Assembly (NCBI GenBank): GCA_963787135.1
Contig: CAWBBW010000019.1
Span: forward strand, 41,508 to 105,507
Direction: 5' to 3'
Length of the DNA: 64,000 nt
From: Roseiarcus sp963787135
Lineage (GTDB): Bacteria > Pseudomonadota > Alphaproteobacteria > Rhizobiales > Beijerinckiaceae
Every line of letters begins with the position of its first letter. Position 1 is the first letter of the stretch. The position numbers and the translations under genes were made by a program. This document shows positions 59,596 through 64,000 of the stretch, piece by piece. Under the pieces are notes generated by a model, which was not told the DNA's origin, did no database searches, and worked only from the letters and a program-made list of their open reading frames with translations.

Positions 59596-60540
59596 TTACT
59601 TCACTTCGTTGAGACGCTCGGCCAGGTTGAGATTATCCTTGGTGATCGCCTGTGGCGTCAGCAGGGTAATCTGCTGAGCAGGCTTCTTGCCGGTCTTCAG
59701 AAAATCGGCGACCATGTCGACGCCGGTCGCGCTTTGCTTGCCGGGGAACTGCTCGATCGTCGCGGTGATCTCGCCGTCGCGGATCTTGCCCAGCGTCTCG
59801 GGAAGCGCATCGAAGCCGATGATGACGATCCCCTTGAGGTTGCGCCCCTTGACCGCCTCCAGCGCGCCGAGCGCCATGTCGTCGTTGGCCGCGACGATGA
59901 CTTGCGGAGGCGTCGCCATCCCGGCAAGCGCCGCTTCGGTAATCGATAAGCCTTTGGCGCGGTCGAAGCCGGCTGTCTGCTCGAAGACGATCTTGTACTT
60001 GTCGGCGGCCTTGTCGAGCACGTTGTGCAGGCCCTTGTTGCGGTCGATCGCGGGGCTCGCGCCGGACTGGCCCTGAAGGTTGATGATCGTGGCGCCGTTC
60101 GGGAACAGTTTCTCGACCAGTTCGCCCTGCGCTTCTCCGCCCTTGACGTTGTCGGCGCCGACGTGGCCGAGGATGCCGGTCACCGACGGCACGCGGCGGT
60201 CGACGGTCACGACCGGCACTTTGGCGTCCACCGCTTCCTGAAGCGCAGGCGCCATCGCATCGACTTCGTTCGGGCTGAGGACAATGCCCTTGACGCCCTT
60301 GGCGAGGGCCGCCTCTATGTCGGCGGTCTGTTTAGGCGACGAGACCTGGCCGTCGCTCTCGATCGCGTCGAAGCCCTGCTTCGCAGCCTCCGCCTTGAAG
60401 GCCTCCATCATGTGAACGAAAAACGGAAAGGTGAGGCCCGGCACGGAAACAAGGATCGTCGGCTTGTCTTCGGCGAAGGCGGGCGCGGCGAGAGCCATCG
60501 CCAACAGGCTTGCGGTCGCAATACGGCGGGTGATGCGCAT
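59596..60540 (-). CDS. Sugar ABC transporter substrate-binding protein
   Basis: A 314-residue periplasmic protein with a signal peptide (IATASLLAMALAAPAFA) and the RbsB-type fold: PTILVSVPGLTFPFFVHMMEAF, GIVLSPNEVDAMAPAL, VPVVTVDRRVPSVTGILGHVGADN and IVAANDDMALGALEAVKGR. Ribose or another pentose/hexose is likely. GGGAGGAAC precedes the start and a 16-bp palindrome lies 21 bp upstream. First gene of the transporter operon. Confidence 0.92.
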   Translation of the reverse strand: MRITRRIATASLLAMALAAPAFAEDKPTILVSVPGLTFPFFVHMMEAFKAEAAKQGFDAIESDGQVSSPKQTADIEAALAKGVKGIVLSPNEVDAMAPALQEAVDAKVPVVTVDRRVPSVTGILGHVGADNVKGGEAQGELVEKLFPNGATIINLQGQSGASPAIDRNKGLHNVLDKAADKYKIVFEQTAGFDRAKGLSITEAALAGMATPPQVIVAANDDMALGALEAVKGRNLKGIVIIGFDALPETLGKIRDGEITATIEQFPGKQSATGVDMVADFLKTGKKPAQQITLLTPQAITKDNLNLAERLNEVK

Positions 60541-60560
60541 GAAAGTTCCTCCCTTGGGCG

Positions 60561-60576
60561 GGCTGACATGTCAGCC
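60561..60576. promoter_or_regulatory. Perfect palindrome upstream of the sugar-binding protein gene
   Basis: GGCTGACATGTCAGCC is a perfect 16-bp palindrome between the presumed promoter and the ribosome site of the sugar transporter operon. Its position fits an operator for a dimeric repressor (for example of LacI type, though the centre is CATG rather than CG), or a leader hairpin. Confidence 0.5.
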
Positions 60577-60678
60577 GGCCGCGCCGAACCATGTCCGAAA
60601 TCGCCGCCGCCGACAAGGGCTGCGCGAGCGATTTCGCGCGCTTTGCGCCGGACGCAAACTGCGGATTATTCGGGGTCG

Positions 60679-61788
60679 TCAGCGGCCCGGATCGAGAGCC
60701 GGGTTCGAAGCTTTTTTCTTTAGATGCGCGGTCGCGCCGATCCCGCCGAAGCCGAGCAGCAGGAGCGCCCAGACGCTGGACTCGGGAACCGCGGTGGGGT
60801 TGACCGGGCCCAATCCGCTAAAGCCCTGGATCATCAAATCATAGGCGTAGGGCTGCGGAGTGGGAAGGTACGAGTCCGGCGAAACCTGGATTTGCCATTC
60901 GCCCCCGTCCCCGGCCGGAATGGTGAAATCGATAATCGAAGAGTATCCGTCCCCTCCATTGCCTGATGCAACCGCGACGAGGTTTCCGTTGGGGTCGAAC
61001 AGCAGCAACGCGGTCGCTATCAATGCCGTATTCGCATTCACGTCGAAGGTCAGGTTATCGCCGGGATTCGCGTTGACGTCGTAAGTCCCGAGCAGGCCGT
61101 TCTTTTCCTGGCCGGAACCGATCACGTTAGTGGTGAACAGACTGAGCGCAGTGTACGGCGTTTGAAACTGAAGCCGATAGTTGATCGGCGAGGTGGTGGT
61201 GATCCCTTGAGTGATTGCGGTTTGCCATTCGCCCCCATCTCCGCCCGGAACGGTGAAATCGATGATCGAAGACAAACCGTCCGACGCATTGCCCGATGCA
61301 ACTGCCACGAGATTTGGGTGGGGGTCGAACAGCAGCAACTCGGTCCCCTGGTTCGGCGGGGAGGTCGCAGTGCCGTAGAGGCCGATGTCCGCGCCAGCCG
61401 TCTCGGCGAAGCTGAAATAATTGTTCGAGCCGGCGGTTGGGGGGGCGGTGAGATGCCCGGTCACGGCCACGTCCGAGTTCACACTGACGGTGGGACCGCC
61501 GAACGGAAAAAGCTCGGGACTAACGAATTGCCCGGCAGCGGTGAAACTCGTTTGGTTTTGAAGAATCCTGTCGGAATTCTGGGCGTTGAACGCCGCCAGC
61601 GCCGCATTGAAGAGCGGCAAATTGGTCGCATCGGAAAGGTCGATCGACTGCGCGGTCGACGCCGATGTGTTCGTTCCGGTGGAGGGGATGGTCTGGAGGG
61701 TCAGCGTCTCTTGCGCGGCGGCCGGCGCGGAGAGCGCCGCGGCGCCGGAGAGGAAGACGGCAAGAGCGGCAGGTTTCTGAGCTTGCAT
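60679..61788 (-). CDS. PEP-CTERM-like protein with an internal repeat
   Basis: A 369-residue secreted protein. The signal peptide is AALAVFLSGAAALSAPAAA. Two similar blocks of about 45 residues occur, one beginning LLLFDPHPNLVAVASGN and one LLLFDPNGNLVAVASGN, each ending in (V/I)PxGDGGEWQ; they look like pre-peptidase-type beta domains. The C-terminus VPESSVWALLLLGFGGIG plus KKK is a variant PEP-CTERM anchor (PES instead of PEP). A promoter-like TATAGT lies upstream. No exosortase gene is in the window. Confidence 0.82.
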   Translation of the reverse strand: MQAQKPAALAVFLSGAAALSAPAAAQETLTLQTIPSTGTNTSASTAQSIDLSDATNLPLFNAALAAFNAQNSDRILQNQTSFTAAGQFVSPELFPFGGPTVSVNSDVAVTGHLTAPPTAGSNNYFSFAETAGADIGLYGTATSPPNQGTELLLFDPHPNLVAVASGNASDGLSSIIDFTVPGGDGGEWQTAITQGITTTSPINYRLQFQTPYTALSLFTTNVIGSGQEKNGLLGTYDVNANPGDNLTFDVNANTALIATALLLFDPNGNLVAVASGNGGDGYSSIIDFTIPAGDGGEWQIQVSPDSYLPTPQPYAYDLMIQGFSGLGPVNPTAVPESSVWALLLLGFGGIGATAHLKKKASNPALDPGR

Positions 61789-61880
61789 GGCGGCTCTCCG
61801 AATGAAGACCGGTCCGACAAACTATAAACTCTAGCAGTCTATCGCAACCTTGGCGCGACGCTTCCGCAGCGGATGTTTCG

Positions 61881-63074
61881 TTAAGCGACCTCGATCGCCA
61901 TCGCCGTCGCTTCGCCGCCGCCGATGCAGAGCGAGGCGACGCCGCGCTTGAGGCCGCGGGCGCGCAAAGCGCCGATCAGCGTCACCAGAATGCGCGCGCC
62001 CGAGGCGCCGATCGGATGGCCGAGCGCGCAGGCGCCGCCGTTGACGTTGACCTTGTCGTGCGGCAGCGCGAGATCGCGCATCGCCGCCATCACGACCACC
62101 GCGAAGGCCTCGTTGATCTCGAAGAGATCGACGGAATCCTTGCTCCACCCGGTCTTGTCGAAGAGCTTGCGCAAAGCGCCGATCGGCGCGGTCGGGAAAT
62201 CCTTCGGCGCGGCGGCGTGGGTCGCATGCGCAACGACGCGGGCGAGCGGCGCCGCGCCCCGCTTCTCGGCCTCCTCAGACCGCATCATGACGAGCGCCGC
62301 GGCGCCGTCGGAGATCGAGCTCGAATTCGCAGCCGTCACCGTGCCGCCCTCGCGGAACGCGGCTTTCAGCGTCGGGATCTTGTCCGGCCGCGCTTTCGGC
62401 GGCTGCTCGTCGGTCGCAACCAGCGTCTCGCTCTTGCCCGCTTTGACGCTGACGCCTGCGATCTCCCAGGCGAACGCACCCTCCCTGATCGCCCGGTTGG
62501 CGCGCTCGAGCGAACTCAGCGCATAGGCGTCCTGCGCCTGGCGCGTGAACTGATAGGCCTCAGCGCAGTCCTCGGCGAATGTCCCCATCAGCCGCCCCTT
62601 GTCGTAGGCGTCCTCGAGCCCATCGAGAAACATATGGTCGAGCGCGCGGCCGTGGCCCATCCGGTAGCCGGAGCGCGCGCGGTCGAGCAGATAGGGCGCG
62701 TTGCTCATGCTCTCCATGCCGCCCGCGACCACGACGTCGGCGGAGCCCGCACGCAAGAGGTCGGTCGCGACCATCGCCGCCTTCATGCCGGAGCCGCACA
62801 TCTTGTTGACCGTGGTGCAGCCGGCGCCGAGCGGAAGGCCCGCGCCGAGCGAGGCCTGGCGCGCCGGCGCCTGTCCCTGGCCAGCGGGCAGGACGCAGCC
62901 CATCAGGACTTCGTCGACGCTGTCGGCTGCCACGCCCGCTCGCTCGACGGCGGCGGATATCGCGCGCGCGCCGAGCGCGGGGGCGGTCACATCCTTGAAA
63001 TCGCCGAGAAACCCGCCCATGGGCGTCCGCGCCGCTCCGACGATGACAATGGCGTCTCCGGCGTTCATGGGCAT
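61881..63074 (-). CDS. Acetyl-CoA C-acetyltransferase (thiolase)
   Basis: A 397-residue thiolase. It has ARTPMGGFLGDFKDV, the nucleophilic Cys in TVNKMCGSGMKA, GGMESMSNAPYLL, the NEAFA loop with its His region, GGACALGHPIGASGARI, and the second catalytic Cys in LCIGGGEATAMAIE. It condenses two acetyl-CoA or cleaves acetoacetyl-CoA. It stands alone, convergent with nothing and divergent from the MoeB/ThiF gene. A link with the hydroxybutyryl-CoA dehydrogenase gene elsewhere in the window is plausible. Confidence 0.94.
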   Translation of the reverse strand: MPMNAGDAIVIVGAARTPMGGFLGDFKDVTAPALGARAISAAVERAGVAADSVDEVLMGCVLPAGQGQAPARQASLGAGLPLGAGCTTVNKMCGSGMKAAMVATDLLRAGSADVVVAGGMESMSNAPYLLDRARSGYRMGHGRALDHMFLDGLEDAYDKGRLMGTFAEDCAEAYQFTRQAQDAYALSSLERANRAIREGAFAWEIAGVSVKAGKSETLVATDEQPPKARPDKIPTLKAAFREGGTVTAANSSSISDGAAALVMMRSEEAEKRGAAPLARVVAHATHAAAPKDFPTAPIGALRKLFDKTGWSKDSVDLFEINEAFAVVVMAAMRDLALPHDKVNVNGGACALGHPIGASGARILVTLIGALRARGLKRGVASLCIGGGEATAMAIEVA

Positions 63075-63138
63075 CGTTTCCTCTCGGCCGCTCTTTCAAC
63101 TATCGCGCGCAGGCGGCCCCCGTGTAAACTCGACCGTG

Positions 63139-63957
63139 ATGAGCCTCTCGAGCGAAGAAGTCGAGCGCTACGCGCGGCAGATCGTACTGCGCGGGGTCGG
63201 CGGACCGGGACAGAACAGACTGAAGGCCGCGCGCGTCCTCGTGGTCGGCGCCGGAGGGCTTGGCTCGCCTGCGCTGCAGTATCTGGCGGGCGCCGGCGTG
63301 GGGACGCTGGGCATCGCCGACGACGACGTCGTAGCGCTTTCGAACCTGCACCGGCAGATCATCCATGCGACGGGCGACGTCGGGCGGCCGAAGACCGAGA
63401 GCGCCGCCGAGGCCATCTCACGCATCAATCCGCATGTCGCGGTCGAGCCGATCGCGCTCAGGGTCGACGCCGGCAACGCGCGCGGACTCGTCTCGCGCTT
63501 CGACGTCGTGCTCGACGGCTCGGACAATTTCGCCACCCGCTACGCGCTGTCCGACGCCTGCTACTTCGAGCGCCGTCCGCTCGTCACCGCCGCGCTCGGC
63601 GAATTCGACGGAACGCTGACGACGCTGAAACCCTTCGAGACGGGTCCCGACGGCAGGCCGAACCCGACCTACCGCTGCCTCTTTCCCGTGCCCCCGGATC
63701 CAGGCACGGTCCCGACCTGCGCCGAGGCCGGGGTGCTGGGTGCGCTCGGCGGCGTCCTCGGCTCGCTGATGGCGCTCGAGGCGATCCGCGAGATTGTGGC
63801 CGGGTTCGGCGAAGGCGACGCCGGCCTCGTCGGCCGCCTGCTGATGATCGACGCCCGGGCGATGCGTTTCGAGACTTTACGCTACGGTTGGGACGAGACG
63901 AATCCGCTCAGCGGAACGAATAACGCCACTGGCCGGCCGGCTTCTGCACTTTTGTAA
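63139..63957 (+). CDS. MoeB/ThiF/HesA family E1-like adenylyltransferase
   Basis: A 273-residue protein: YARQIVLRGVGGPGQNRLKAARVLVVGAGGLGSPALQYLAGAG is a standard MoeB/ThiF start (cited in parts: YARQIVLRGVGG and VVGAGGLGSPALQYLAGAGV), with SNLHRQIIH, the ATP-binding DGSDNFATRYALSDAC, and PTCAEAGVLGALGGVLGSLMA. It adenylates the C-terminus of a sulfur-carrier protein such as MoaD or ThiS; which one is undecided. The zinc-binding CxxC pairs of MoeB are not clear. The ATG at 63139 overlaps a GTG. The gene ends 43 bp before the window edge. Confidence 0.9.
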   Translation: MSLSSEEVERYARQIVLRGVGGPGQNRLKAARVLVVGAGGLGSPALQYLAGAGVGTLGIADDDVVALSNLHRQIIHATGDVGRPKTESAAEAISRINPHVAVEPIALRVDAGNARGLVSRFDVVLDGSDNFATRYALSDACYFERRPLVTAALGEFDGTLTTLKPFETGPDGRPNPTYRCLFPVPPDPGTVPTCAEAGVLGALGGVLGSLMALEAIREIVAGFGEGDAGLVGRLLMIDARAMRFETLRYGWDETNPLSGTNNATGRPASALL

Positions 63958-64000
63958 GCGGCGAAGCGTTTTCAGGGAGTTAGGCGCCAAAATCTGTCCC

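Noticed and set aside
57622..59949. A 775-codon open frame on the plus strand
   Set aside because: Antisense to the sugar ABC permease and ATPase; no domain is recognisable.
62016..63923. A 635-codon open frame on the plus strand
   Set aside because: Antisense to the thiolase and overlapping the MoeB/ThiF gene in another frame; Arg-rich without homology.

Overview
The window is GC-rich bacterial chromosome with dense coding on both strands. The gene content points to an alphaproteobacterium, most likely in the Hyphomicrobiales/Rhizobiales: nitrogen-PTS enzyme I (ptsP) beside prfA, hisE next to coaA, a DmeF-type Co/Ni exporter, a propionyl-CoA synthetase, a DUF2076 protein and PEP-CTERM-type surface proteins. 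A Beijerinckiaceae/Roseiarcus-like organism is a guess from overall flavour only. No rRNA, prophage or CRISPR array was seen.

Layout. 1-5.8 kb: partial Uma2 gene, rbfA-truB, a Pro/Ala-rich single-pass membrane protein, purA, a DUF2076 protein. 6-12 kb: prpE, a TauE/SafE exporter, a GtrA protein, a CHAD protein, class I fructose-bisphosphate aldolase. 12-18 kb: a PEP-CTERM protein with a clear terminator, dmeF, a PEBP-family protein, a DUF1007/NicO nickel-cobalt pair, an extensin-like lipoprotein. 17.7-27.1 kb (minus strand): a peptide-type ABC transporter, ptsP, prfA (frameshifted as sequenced) and nadD. 27.5-30.2 kb: etfB-etfA and a 3-hydroxyacyl-CoA dehydrogenase. 30.2-35.4 kb (minus): the ffh-rpsP-rimM-trmD translation operon, interrupted between rimM and trmD by a Rieske gene (petA), a decayed second copy of the petA 3' end and a ParE/RHH toxin-antitoxin pair. 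35.6-38 kb: small membrane proteins and a truncated IS66 element. 38-46.8 kb: deoC with a two-domain ALDH16-like dehydrogenase, a GumN protein, coaA, hisE, a second aldehyde dehydrogenase, hemN. 46.9-51 kb: tRNA-Val(CAC), a CitE-like lyase, a tandem repeat array, a small membrane protein, tam, and a TauE/SafE gene divergent from an Rrf2 regulator. 51.3-56.9 kb: the operon gnd-zwf-HAD-pgi-pgl, covering the oxidative pentose-phosphate steps plus glucose-6-phosphate isomerase. 56.9-60.5 kb: a ribose-type sugar ABC transporter. 60.7-64 kb: a second large PEP-CTERM protein, a thiolase, and a MoeB/ThiF-like E1 enzyme.

Functional themes. Central carbon flow is well represented (aldolase, pgi, zwf, pgl, gnd). 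There is acyl-CoA and electron-transfer chemistry (prpE, thiolase, hydroxyacyl-CoA dehydrogenase, EtfAB, CitE-like lyase), deoxyribose breakdown (DeoC then ALDH16), and Co/Ni homeostasis.

The most unusual parts are the invaded ffh-trmD operon, where three copies of a two-hairpin palindromic element occur and one encodes the C-terminal tail of TrmD; the prfA frameshift; two unrelated purine-rich tandem arrays; a perfect CRP-like palindrome; a G10 tract inside a TauE/SafE gene; and a mini PEP-CTERM-like protein of 54 residues.
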